From Thermodesulfobacteriota bacterium (GTDB taxonomy: Bacteria > Desulfobacterota > Anaeroferrophillalia > Anaeroferrophillales > Tharpellaceae), in contig JANTFH010000011.1 in NCBI GenBank assembly GCA_024763535.1, positions 1 to 59,045 on the forward strand: 59,045 nucleotides of DNA. The letters are read 5' to 3'. Each line of letters begins with the position of its first letter. The first letter of the stretch is position 1. A model generated the notes under the pieces. The model saw only the letters and a program-made list of their open reading frames with translations. It did not search any database and was not told the DNA's origin. This document shows, piece by piece, positions 46,160 to 54,898 of the stretch. Position numbers and translations under genes: made by a program.

Positions 46160-47485
46160 ATGAGTATGTCAACGTCAAAACCTATCGATCCCGATTCCGT
46201 CTACGCTCTGGTGGCCAACGATAAAGGCGAAATTCTTGACCACCCGGCCTGGAATATGCTCGGTGCCTCCGGCCTTAACAGCCGCCGGCCCACCGCTGCG
46301 GAGCTGATCCCGCTGCCTGAGGCCAGCCGCCTTTTTTTCCTCCCCGACTGCCCGCCCCTGGGATGGGATCCGGAAACCGGGGAAAATCGGGCAATCACCG
46401 AACTCCCCGGAGCTGAAGCCTCGCCCTGCATCGGAGTCGCAGCTTTCCTACCGCCGGCCTACAGCCGCTTCCTGCTGCCGGCGGTATCCTACAATAAAAA
46501 AGAGTACACCCTGCCGCTCTGGGCCTACGCCGCCGTCGGCTGGTCGGATGAGATCGGCTATGTTACCTGCGCCTGCCGGATCGATGAAAACCGGCAGTGG
46601 GAAGCGGAGTATTTCGATGATGACGAAGTGGTCGCCGGGGTCGATCGGAAACTCGCCCTTTATCCCGACAACCGGCTGATCAACCATATGAGCCGCTGCG
46701 CAATCGATTATCACTGCTTCGCGGCCAAGAATTTTTTTCTTGAACGCTGGGAGTGCCCGCTGCCGGTCTCACCGACCTGCAACGCCAACTGCATCGGCTG
46801 TCTCTCCTTCCAGGAGGAGCAGGCGGTGGCCAAGGGCGAAAGCTGCCCGGCCTCGCATGACCGCATCAATTTCGTGCCCAGCCTTGATGAGTTGCTGGAA
46901 GTCGCTCTGCCGCACATTAAAGTCGCTGAAAATCCGGTCCTAAGTTTCGGTCAGGGGTGTGAAGGAGATCCGATTCTCCAGGCCGACCGGATCTGTGAAT
47001 TCGCCCGATCGGTACGCCGCCACACCTCAGCCGGCACTTTGAATGTCAACACCAACGCCAGCCTGCCGTATAAGGTGTCGGCCATGGCTGAGGCCGGCAT
47101 GGACGCCATCCGGGTCAGTCTCAACTCCGCCCGCAAAGAGGTTTATCTGCCCTACTACCGCCCGCGCAACTACACCTTTGCCGCAGTCATGGAATCACTT
47201 AAGCGGGCCCGGGCCGGCGGCCTGCACCTGGCCTTAAACCTGCTCGTCATGCCGGGAGTAACCGATTCAAAAAGGGAGGTTGACGCCCTTTTAAAACTGG
47301 TTGAGCGTTACCGAATCGACCAGATTCAGATGCGCAATCTCTGCATTGATCCGCGCCAGTATTTTGACCTTTTCGCGGATGATTTTCCTGAGCCGATGGG
47401 CATTGTCAACCTGATTCAAAGATTGCGCCGGGAGTTCCCGCAGCTGCATCTCGGCTATTTTAACCGCTATCTGAATAACCTATGA
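46160..47485 (+). CDS. Radical SAM protein with a long N-terminal region of unknown function
   Basis: A 441-aa protein. The radical SAM cluster motif CNANCIGC (Cys207, 211, 214) is followed by the GQGCEGDP glycine loop and NVNTNASLPYK, consistent with a partial TIM barrel. About 205 residues precede the motif and contain additional Cys residues (for example a CAC at 137-139, and 180, 186, 199), which might bind another cofactor or zinc. No SPASM domain is obvious at the C-terminus. The reaction is unknown. It starts at ATG 46160 or 46166 with no strong ribosome binding site. nfo follows 24 nt later. Confidence 0.82.
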   Translation: MSMSTSKPIDPDSVYALVANDKGEILDHPAWNMLGASGLNSRRPTAAELIPLPEASRLFFLPDCPPLGWDPETGENRAITELPGAEASPCIGVAAFLPPAYSRFLLPAVSYNKKEYTLPLWAYAAVGWSDEIGYVTCACRIDENRQWEAEYFDDDEVVAGVDRKLALYPDNRLINHMSRCAIDYHCFAAKNFFLERWECPLPVSPTCNANCIGCLSFQEEQAVAKGESCPASHDRINFVPSLDELLEVALPHIKVAENPVLSFGQGCEGDPILQADRICEFARSVRRHTSAGTLNVNTNASLPYKVSAMAEAGMDAIRVSLNSARKEVYLPYYRPRNYTFAAVMESLKRARAGGLHLALNLLVMPGVTDSKREVDALLKLVERYRIDQIQMRNLCIDPRQYFDLFADDFPEPMGIVNLIQRLRREFPQLHLGYFNRYLNNL

Positions 47486-47509
47486 GCTTAACAAAATGAG
47501 GGTGTGACC

Positions 47510-48370
47510 ATGAAATATATAGGAGCACATGTCAGCGCCGCAGGCGGAGTTGCTAAAGCCCCGGCCCGGGCCCGGGCCATAGGCGCTAAAGCCTTTGCCC
47601 TGTTTACGAAAAACCAGCGCCAGTGGCAGGCTAAAGATCTGTCCGCAGCGGAGATTGCGGCCTTCAAAGATAGTCTTGAAATCTGTGATTTTAAGCCCGA
47701 ACAGGTTCTCCCGCACGACAGCTACCTGATCAACCTGGCTCACCCCGAACCCGAAAAAAGGGAGAAATCACTTACCGCCTTCATTGATGAGTGCCGGCGC
47801 TGCGAACTGCTCGGTCTGACCAAACTTAATTTTCATCCCGGCAGTACCCTGCAGAAGATCACTGAAGAGCAGGGCCTTGAACTGATTTCCAAAGCCTTGA
47901 ATATCGCCTTGAAGGAGACCGAATCGGTCACACTGGTGATTGAGAATACGGCCGGTCAGGGCAGCAATTTAGGCTACCGTTTCGAACACCTGAGAGCGAT
48001 TATCGACCAGATTGATGATGTTTCCCGAATCGGCGTCTGCCTTGATACCTGCCACACTTTTGCCGCCGGATATGACCTGCGGACAGCTGAAAAATATACC
48101 GAAACCATGCTTGAGTTTGAACGCGTTGTCGGTTTTTCCTTTCTTTGCGGGGCCCACTTAAACGATGCCAAAAGTACCTTTGCCAGCCGGGTCGACCGCC
48201 ACCACAGCATTGGTAAAGGCAATCTCGGTCTTGAACCTTTCCGTTTTATCATGCAGGATAACCGTTTTGATAATATACCTTTGATTCTGGAGACCATCGA
48301 CGACAGTATCTGGGCTGAGGAGATCGCTTTGCTATACTCCCTGACCGATACCGAAAACTACGCTAACTAA
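47510..48370 (+). CDS. nfo: Endonuclease IV (AP endonuclease)
   Basis: A 286-aa trinuclear-zinc enzyme that incises DNA at abasic sites. The beginning [46 protein letters not shown] and [20 protein letters not shown] cover the AP_endonuc_2 signatures and zinc ligands. ATG 47510 has GAGG eight nt before it; a GTG at 47504 is a weaker option. Confidence 0.96.
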   Translation: MKYIGAHVSAAGGVAKAPARARAIGAKAFALFTKNQRQWQAKDLSAAEIAAFKDSLEICDFKPEQVLPHDSYLINLAHPEPEKREKSLTAFIDECRRCELLGLTKLNFHPGSTLQKITEEQGLELISKALNIALKETESVTLVIENTAGQGSNLGYRFEHLRAIIDQIDDVSRIGVCLDTCHTFAAGYDLRTAEKYTETMLEFERVVGFSFLCGAHLNDAKSTFASRVDRHHSIGKGNLGLEPFRFIMQDNRFDNIPLILETIDDSIWAEEIALLYSLTDTENYAN

Positions 48371-48416
48371 AAACCATGACGCGATTCTTTCACGTAAAAC
48401 CGGAGTCTCTATAAAA

Positions 48417-50699
48417 ATGCGAAAAGCCGTAAAGGTATTACTGCTTCTGCTGGCCGCAACTATAATTATCTTCTCTGCGGCTGCGGGCTTTATCATGCTC
48501 ACTTTCGATAAGCAGGATTACTGCGAAGCCCTGACCACAACCGTCAGAGAATTCACCGATTACCAACTGGAAATCATTGAACCACTCACAACCGATATCT
48601 CAATCCGACCATCATTTTCAGCGGCCGCGGTCAAAATATTCATACCCGGTAAACCAACCCCCCTGGAGATCCGTAAATTCAGACTCAAACTAACCCTGGC
48701 GGCGTTGCTTAAAAAGCATCTGCAAGCCAACATCTCCGGTGTAATCAACTCTCAACCCAGCCTCAATCTGGTGCTGCCCGAGGAGTTGTCCGCCGTTGAG
48801 TCACTAACCCTGGCGACCCGGGTTGCAACCAACGGCTCCGAACTCAAACTTTCCAACCTTAGACTTAAGGCAACCAATAAACAGGGTCTCAACATTAAAG
48901 CAGACGGTCATGGTTTGATTGAAGATTTTTCCGCCCCCCAACCTTTTAAGAAACTTGACCTTAAAGTGAAAATTTCATCTCCCGACAGCCGCACGTTCAG
49001 AGGTTACATGCCCGATGATCTTCCGGAACTCGGTAAACTGCAGGGCAGCCTGCGACTGGTCGCGGTCTCGAATCAGGAGCTGGCCGCCCGAAAGATTAAC
49101 TTCCTCTGCCGGCGGGATGCCGGTGAACTTGAAACCCGGGTGGGAGGTGAGATCTCCCGCATCCCGGTTGACCCGGATAAACCCAACAGCGATATCGATC
49201 TAAAATTAGAGCTGTACTCTCCGTCAACTTTAACCGTAAACGAATTTATCTCTCAACCCCTGCCGGAGATTGGCCCGGTACGGATTACAGCCAGAATTCG
49301 CGAAAGCAAGAAAGAGCTTTCAGTTGAAGAACTTGAACTGCATACCGGCAACTCCGGAGCCCTGGAGATTAAAGCCGGCGGCCGCCTTAAATTTAAGGAA
49401 TCAGATTCTAAAACTGAGCCTGCCCTGGATGAGATCGACTTAAAGTGCGACATCTCCGCCCCCGCCGGCACCCGGCTGCCGGACTTTTCCGGATCCACCG
49501 ATAACGGTTTACAGGTCCCCGATAACGGCCCTTTAAGGGCAACTTTCACCCTCAAAGGTAATCCTGAAAAAATCAATTTTGATGACTTTTCGACCCATTT
49601 CGGCCAGACTGTAATCACAGCCGGGCTGGAGGTTATACTGTCCGGAAAACGCCCCTATCTTAGCGGCAACATCCACGCCCAAAGCTTAAATTTACATGAT
49701 TTTGCGATCTCGTCTGAGACTGAGCCGAAGATCCCGGACGCGGCTGCGCAAAAGCCGCCCGAACCGAAAAAAACGGAGACCGCAAAGCCTGACCGGAGCC
49801 AGTTTTTCAGCCCCGAACCTCTTCCGTGGGAACTGCTGCACCTGATTGATTGCGATCTCAAGCTCACCATAGACGAGATAGTCGGCCGGCAGGATCGGGA
49901 AGGGATCAGCGACCTTAACTTTACCGTAAAGCTTAAAGCGGGCCGGCTTCTGGCCGACCCCGCCGCCTTGGTTTACAAGAGCGGCCGGGCCGAGTTTTCT
50001 CTGTTGATTGATGATACTGACCCCGCGTCAGCCCCGAGGGTGGAATTGAAAGGTGACGTGAAAGATCTGGAGCTTGAAGGTTTGCTGGAAACTCTGGCAC
50101 TGGATCTACAGGTCTCCGGGAAGCTTACCGCCAGAACTGAGATTAACAGCCGGGGACGCTCCCCGGCTGACCTGGCAGTGAATCTGAATGGTCCTTTTGA
50201 AGTAGTGCTGGAAAAGGGTAAAGTACCGAGTCAGATCATGAAACTGATTGCAATTGATATATTAGGCTGGAGTTTTGATAAGATTCTCATGCAGAAACGA
50301 TCAACTGAAATCGGCTGCGGGATTCTGGCTCTTGACACCCGGCAGGGATTACTTAAGGTCAAAGCCTTTATCCTCGAAAGCCCGGACCTCTTAATCACCG
50401 GCGCCGGAACCGTTAACCTGAAGGATGAAGCCTGCGATTTGACTATCTATCCCAAGAAGAAGAGGAAGTTTCTAGCCATGGTCAACCCGGTCAATATCAG
50501 GGGCCCTTTACAGGATCCGCAGGTTATTGCCATCCCCGTCAAATCGGCCGCCCTGCTCTACGGCGGGGCCCTGCTGGCACCGCAGATTTTTCTCCCGGCA
50601 ATCGGCTTAGACTATCTCTGGGGAAAGGTCTCCAAAGATAGTAAGGACAAAAAAAGCCCCTGTTTTGAATATCTGCATAAGAAAAAATATATAAGATAA
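48417..50699 (+). CDS. AsmA-family protein
   Basis: A 760-aa protein with an N-terminal membrane anchor (VKVLLLLLAATIIIFSAAAG) and a long beta-rich periplasmic region. The N-terminal part and the C-terminal block (VNLNGPFEVVLEKGKVPSQI; LLKVKAFILESPDLLITGAG; DPQVIAIPVKSAALLYGGAL) follow the AsmA pattern. A Pro/Lys-rich linker (about residues 440-462) divides it. AsmA-like proteins form lipid-carrying bridges from the inner to the outer membrane. It lies 46 nt after nfo. Confidence 0.85.
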   Translation: MRKAVKVLLLLLAATIIIFSAAAGFIMLTFDKQDYCEALTTTVREFTDYQLEIIEPLTTDISIRPSFSAAAVKIFIPGKPTPLEIRKFRLKLTLAALLKKHLQANISGVINSQPSLNLVLPEELSAVESLTLATRVATNGSELKLSNLRLKATNKQGLNIKADGHGLIEDFSAPQPFKKLDLKVKISSPDSRTFRGYMPDDLPELGKLQGSLRLVAVSNQELAARKINFLCRRDAGELETRVGGEISRIPVDPDKPNSDIDLKLELYSPSTLTVNEFISQPLPEIGPVRITARIRESKKELSVEELELHTGNSGALEIKAGGRLKFKESDSKTEPALDEIDLKCDISAPAGTRLPDFSGSTDNGLQVPDNGPLRATFTLKGNPEKINFDDFSTHFGQTVITAGLEVILSGKRPYLSGNIHAQSLNLHDFAISSETEPKIPDAAAQKPPEPKKTETAKPDRSQFFSPEPLPWELLHLIDCDLKLTIDEIVGRQDREGISDLNFTVKLKAGRLLADPAALVYKSGRAEFSLLIDDTDPASAPRVELKGDVKDLELEGLLETLALDLQVSGKLTARTEINSRGRSPADLAVNLNGPFEVVLEKGKVPSQIMKLIAIDILGWSFDKILMQKRSTEIGCGILALDTRQGLLKVKAFILESPDLLITGAGTVNLKDEACDLTIYPKKKRKFLAMVNPVNIRGPLQDPQVIAIPVKSAALLYGGALLAPQIFLPAIGLDYLWGKVSKDSKDKKSPCFEYLHKKKYIR

Positions 50700-50730
50700 A
50701 TGGACGCGCGAACCCATCTACCGGAATGAA

Positions 50731-52881
50731 TTACTGCCGCCGGGCCCGGGAGACAATCTCCCGGTACTCGGGTTCGTCAAATCCGAGACGTTCCAAAGTT
50801 TCATCCAGCGGAACGCCATTCATATCGAAACCTTTTTCCGCGTAAACCGTATCCGTTAAAATCTCATACTGCTGCCGGCGATGATCCTGCAGATTGCGCA
50901 GCAGTTCCGCGTCGTCCTGCCCATTTATGTGAATAGCGGTATTCTCTCTGAGATAATTGACATAGTATTCCCGGCGGGAGCTGAATTCGTCGATAAAAAC
51001 CGGAGCCATGGCCCGCAGCGGAATCTTGTCATGGGTCCGGGTACCGAAACCCTGACGCAGGTTGATAAGCTTATGCAGTAGATAGCAGCGTTCCGACTCT
51101 AAGAGGAGATCGTCCAGCGTCTTTTCCGTTCCCAGAGTTGAATTCACCAGTTCCAGATAGCAGTCGATGGTGGGCGTATTCTTGGCCGGATCATCAGTCT
51201 GGGCGGCATCCGGATGGCGGACATCAATCCAGGGCAGCTTACAGAGACCGGCAATATTAAACCAGGTGCGAAAGAGCGGAAACCACTTCAAAGCCGCGGC
51301 TTTCTCTTCGAAACTCGGCATCTCATTTTTGATCTGATCGAGAGCAATCAGCCAGGATTCATCATGCTGCGGGCCTTTCAGGGCAAAGCCGTAGCCGCCC
51401 TGCTGGGCCAGAGACTCCTTGGTGATGTACATTGAAAACTCAAGCCCTTTGCTCTCCATGGCGAAAAGCCCTAACTCCCGCATAATCCGCTCTTTATCGT
51501 TACCGTTGCGGGCGGCGGCCCGCTCGCTGATCCAGGATTTCATATGCCTGATTCCGCGTCCGATTTCACCGGCAAAACCGGAACTTCCGGCGGCCATCTT
51601 ATGGAGCAGGTTAAAGGTCGTCTCCTGATCATCCCACTTCAACTCGATCCCGCCGGTATCTTCCAAGGTGAGATAACCCTTCTGATAGGCTTCGATAAGA
51701 AAGGCGATCACCACGCCGGTGCTGATCGTATCCAGAGCGTACTCATCACAGTACCAGGCATACTCCATAATTGCAGGGATATCAAAGATACCGAGGTTGG
51801 TAATCGCGGCGGCAGTCTCATATTCGGGGCCGTCAACCGGTACGGTGCGACCGGCGTAGGGGCCGGTGGTCAGGGTATGACTCTCGCAGCCTTTAGTGCA
51901 GGAGAGGGTGCAGCCGGCAAAACAGCCGTCCGGATGTTCTTGATTAAACACCTTCTCCTCAAAAATTTTACCGGAAACCTTATGCTGACGCTCATCCCGG
52001 CCGAATTTGTAGTTGTTGACCGGCAGGATATCGTGATTATTCATCATATCCAGCAGGCTGGTGGTACCCTGCTGCGCCAGACGCAGCTCATTGGGATCAA
52101 CATCGCGGATAACCTGACGCAGGTTGGTTCCCGCACTCCGCATCCGTTTTTTATCCGCGGCCTGATTGCCGCTGCCGCGGCTCAGGTTGCTCTTGACAAC
52201 GATCCCCCACAACCCTTTATCCCGCATAATCGTGCCCATGCCGCCCCGGCCCGCCTGTTTGGCCCGGCAGCGCTGCCGCCGGGGATCGTAATAGACGCTG
52301 TTGACGCAACCGAAAAAGGTGTTTTTACTGCCGATACCGGCGTTTACGAAAGCGATCGAACCGGGCTTATCACTACCCCGCCACTCCTCCACCAGACGTT
52401 CAGCTTCGAGCAGGGAGCTGTCGGTTTTCGGAGCCTTACGCAAACTGATACAGCCCTGTTCACCATCGATGAAGATAATCAGATCCTCAGTCGATTTCCC
52501 GGTAACGCTGATAGCATCGAAACCGGCATTCTTGACTAAAGGAAAGAAATAGCCGCCCACGTTCGAATCACAGAAGGTTCCGGTCAGAGGCGAGATTGAA
52601 CCGATAATAAATTTACCGGTGCCGGCAAAACTGCTTTCGCCGCAGAAAGGGCCGCCGGCGAAAGCCAAGACATTTTCCGAACTGTCATAACGGGTTGCGG
52701 CCGTGGTCTTATCAAAAACCAGTTTCAGACAGTAGCCCCGGCCCCCGACAAACATCTGCCGGGTGGCTTGAGGAATTTCACTGACGCTAATCGTCTTATC
52801 ACTTAAATTAATTTCCAGAAGCCGGTCGGTATAACCCCGATCGGTTTTTACTTTTTGATAACTGATTGAAGCTAGGGTCAT
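50731..52881 (-). CDS. Tungsten-type aldehyde:ferredoxin oxidoreductase
   Basis: A 716-aa enzyme of the AOR family that oxidises aldehydes to acids with ferredoxin as partner, using a tungstopterin and one 4Fe-4S cluster. The N-terminal domain shows VGGRGYCLKLVFD and GPFCGESSFAGTGKF. The cluster region GCFAGCTLSCTKGC has Cys at 320, 324, 328 and 332, and NIAGLCKLPW supplies the distal Cys near the pterin. The Cys-x3-Cys-x3-Cys spacing differs from the x2-x3 spacing of the classic archaeal AOR. ATG 52881 has AGGA eight nt upstream. No ferredoxin or pterin gene is adjacent. Confidence 0.9.
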   Translation of the reverse strand: MTLASISYQKVKTDRGYTDRLLEINLSDKTISVSEIPQATRQMFVGGRGYCLKLVFDKTTAATRYDSSENVLAFAGGPFCGESSFAGTGKFIIGSISPLTGTFCDSNVGGYFFPLVKNAGFDAISVTGKSTEDLIIFIDGEQGCISLRKAPKTDSSLLEAERLVEEWRGSDKPGSIAFVNAGIGSKNTFFGCVNSVYYDPRRQRCRAKQAGRGGMGTIMRDKGLWGIVVKSNLSRGSGNQAADKKRMRSAGTNLRQVIRDVDPNELRLAQQGTTSLLDMMNNHDILPVNNYKFGRDERQHKVSGKIFEEKVFNQEHPDGCFAGCTLSCTKGCESHTLTTGPYAGRTVPVDGPEYETAAAITNLGIFDIPAIMEYAWYCDEYALDTISTGVVIAFLIEAYQKGYLTLEDTGGIELKWDDQETTFNLLHKMAAGSSGFAGEIGRGIRHMKSWISERAAARNGNDKERIMRELGLFAMESKGLEFSMYITKESLAQQGGYGFALKGPQHDESWLIALDQIKNEMPSFEEKAAALKWFPLFRTWFNIAGLCKLPWIDVRHPDAAQTDDPAKNTPTIDCYLELVNSTLGTEKTLDDLLLESERCYLLHKLINLRQGFGTRTHDKIPLRAMAPVFIDEFSSRREYYVNYLRENTAIHINGQDDAELLRNLQDHRRQQYEILTDTVYAEKGFDMNGVPLDETLERLGFDEPEYREIVSRARRQ

Positions 52882-53188
52882 TTTTTCATTCCTTATTTGT
52901 AAATACAATGTCCTGCGATTCAGGCAGAGCCTGATACCACGACTATTAAATTATGTCTATAATTGATTTTCCCTTCAATCCGGCAGAGGATGACTTAAAC
53001 AGGCTATATTCCATTCCGGAAGCAGCTTCCTTGAAGCAAGACCGGCAAAGGCTCTCAATACTTAACCTTTGACGATAGAGCTTAAACTTTCTCTTTTCCA
53101 TTTTCTGTCAACCGATCTTGCACGTTCAAAACATCTTCGAGATCAGTGTTGTCCGGTAATCACTAAAGTAAACGAAACAAACTCAAAT
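52882..53188. other. Intergenic region between the AOR gene and the ATPase gene
   Basis: Roughly 310 nt without a supported gene. It contains a small palindrome TCAGGC-AGA-GCCTGA (52920-52934), 39 nt before the AOR start codon on the minus strand, which could be an operator. An AT-rich stretch nearby may hold the AOR promoter. No clear terminator is seen. Confidence 0.5.
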
Positions 53189-53231
53189 ATACCTTGCAAT
53201 TCAGGAATATATCTCCTAATATGCAAGGTAT
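53189..53231. promoter_or_regulatory. Symmetric two-level dyad over the ATPase start codon
   Basis: Outer 10-bp arms ATACCTTGCA (53189-53198) and TGCAAGGTAT (53222-53231) enclose inner 4-bp arms AGGA and TCCT. Spacing is equal on both sides (4 nt, with a 7-nt centre). The first ATG of the ATPase gene (53221) lies inside the right arm. This placement fits an autoregulatory operator; a transposon-like end or cruciform is an alternative. Confidence 0.6.
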
Positions 53232-54399
53232 GTTGACGCGATGGATTACAGACAGGCTTCAGAAAGATATTGCCCACGTTCCCGCCGTAGCGCTTCTGGG
53301 CGCGCGCCAGGTCGGCAAAACCACCCTTGCCAAAATGATAGCCAAAGACCGGAACTCTATCTACCTGGATTTGGAAGCCCCCGAGGATTTGCTGAAACTC
53401 AGTGATCCGGCCAGCTATCTCGAAGGTCATAGCGACAAGCTTGTCATTCTGGATGAAATCCAGCGCGCTCCCGACCTGTTTATGGTCTTACGTGGTCTTA
53501 TCGACAAGAACCGGGAGCGGGGGCGAAAGTCCGGCCATTTCCTGCTGTTGGGCTCTGCTTCAATGGATCTGTTGCGCCAGTCTTCCGAGAGTCTGGCCGG
53601 ACGCATCAGCTATATTGAGATGTCCGGTCTTAACCTGCCGGAAGTTGGAGAGAACCGAAACGATCTGCAAAAACTCTGGCTCAGAGGCGGTTTTCCGGAC
53701 AGCTATTTAGCCGGCGATGATGACCTGGCCATGGACTGGCTCGAGAGTTTGATTCGCACCTATCTGGAAAGAGATGTGCCGCAAATGGGTTTTCGGGTTC
53801 CCGCGAACAGATTGCGTCGTTTATGGACCATGTTGGCCCACCTGCAGGGAGAACCGGTCAACTATTCGAAGCTCGGCGGAAACCTTGAAATAGACGGCAA
53901 AACGGTTAGCCATTACATAGAGATACTCGTTGATTTGTTACTGGTCAGACGGCTGGAGCCCTGGCATGCCAATGTTAAAAAACGATTGGTGAAATCGCCT
54001 CGTTTCTACATTCGAGACAGCGGCATACTGCACCGATTGCTGGGTATTGACAATTACGACGCCTTACTGTCGAATCCCGTATTGGGGAAAAGCTGGGAAG
54101 GATTTGTGATAGAAAATATTCACTCGATTCTGCCTAAACGCGCTGAAACCTATTTTTACCGCACCGGCGCAGGTGCTGAAATTGATCTGATTATCAAGCT
54201 GCCGTCCTCGGAAATCTGGGCTATAGAAATCAAGTATGGTGCAGCGCCCAGGTTGAATAAACATTACAGCCGAATTTGCGAAGACGCCGGGGCGACCCAA
54301 AAATACATTATCTATGGCGGGGATGATGAATTTCCGGTCAGCGATGAGGTTACGGTTATTTCATTGCGAAAGCTCATGCAAAAGTTGATGGCGTCGTAA
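53221..54399 (+). CDS. AAA ATPase with a DUF4143 C-terminal domain
   Basis: A 392-aa member of the stand-alone ATPase family found in accessory regions. The AAA_14 part has Walker A LLGARQVGKTT, Walker B LVILDEIQR and the sensor region LLLGSASMDLLRQ. The C-terminal DUF4143 domain has a nuclease-like core (GKSWEGFVIENI; FYRTGAGAEIDLII; AIEIKYG), which resembles a PD-(D/E)XK site. Its function is unknown; defence, toxin-antitoxin and mobile-element roles have all been suggested for the family. ATG 53221 or 53230 starts within the dyad, and no ribosome binding site is visible. Confidence 0.88.
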   Translation: MQGMLTRWITDRLQKDIAHVPAVALLGARQVGKTTLAKMIAKDRNSIYLDLEAPEDLLKLSDPASYLEGHSDKLVILDEIQRAPDLFMVLRGLIDKNRERGRKSGHFLLLGSASMDLLRQSSESLAGRISYIEMSGLNLPEVGENRNDLQKLWLRGGFPDSYLAGDDDLAMDWLESLIRTYLERDVPQMGFRVPANRLRRLWTMLAHLQGEPVNYSKLGGNLEIDGKTVSHYIEILVDLLLVRRLEPWHANVKKRLVKSPRFYIRDSGILHRLLGIDNYDALLSNPVLGKSWEGFVIENIHSILPKRAETYFYRTGAGAEIDLIIKLPSSEIWAIEIKYGAAPRLNKHYSRICEDAGATQKYIIYGGDDEFPVSDEVTVISLRKLMQKLMAS

Positions 54400-54445
54400 A
54401 AAGTTCCGATATCCTGCGCTGTTGTCTAGCGAAATTTTAACTTAG

Positions 54446-54589
54446 CCATCCGAAAAGAACATAATTGTCTCAGCGAATTCCCGGGACTACCTTAACTCAC
54501 TTATTACTGACGAAGCTCTAAAAGCGGACAGCATGTACACCATCTACGAGGCCGCAAACCGGGTTGAATCGCAGATAGTGCCGAAATGA
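54446..54589 (+). pseudogene. Possible C-terminal remnant of an unidentified protein
   Basis: A 47-codon open stretch bounded by TAG upstream and TGA at the end. The translation (ending YEAANRVESQIVPK) has protein-like composition and helical pattern but no start codon near its beginning, so it looks like the 3' end of a broken gene. I do not recognise the family. It could also be chance. Confidence 0.35.
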
Positions 54590-54624
54590 TAATTGCATCC
54601 AAATCAAATTACCAAAACCAATGA

Positions 54625-54819
54625 AGCATAAAAGAAGTTTTTTTGGACACCGACAACGGGTACAGAATTAAGGTCAATGTAATGTGGATTTATGCTGATA
54701 AAAATATCATTTACGGGGAAGCCATTAAGTAATATTATCATAAGAACAAACGCATTAAAGTTGGGGACTTGGTGGAATTTTCCAAGAAAAAGATTGCCGT
54801 AATTCTTAGATACGATTAA
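54625..54819 (+). pseudogene. Small coding remnant with an in-frame TAA
   Basis: One reading frame continues through about 64 codons with a single in-frame TAA at 54730-54732. The part before it reads VFLDTDNGYRIKVNVMWIYA and the part after it KNKRIKVGDLVEFSKKKIAV; the sense on both sides of the stop codon suggests a recently inactivated small gene. No start codon with a ribosome binding site is visible. The family is not recognised. Confidence 0.35.
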
Positions 54820-54898
54820 ACATCAGTGACCCCCCCTATCAACAGGTGTAGGATAATTTTGTAACTATTCAGCCACACTCTTTACTTGGTAAAGTCGA

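Larger units (their letters stand above)
54400..54898. other. AT-rich gap with decayed coding remnants
   Basis: This 499-nt stretch between the ATPase and AlbA_2 genes has no intact gene. It contains two short stop-free segments described separately (54446-54589 and 54625-54819). Base composition is richer in A and T than the flanking core genes, which fits an acquired and eroded segment. Confidence 0.55.

Noticed and set aside
51544-52539. A 331-codon open frame on the plus strand opposite the AOR gene
   Set aside because: It is antisense to a well-supported gene, has no recognisable domain and reflects third-position GC bias.
54625-54819. Selenocysteine or pyrrolysine recoding
   Set aside because: The in-frame stop codon is TAA, which neither known system uses, and the region is decayed.
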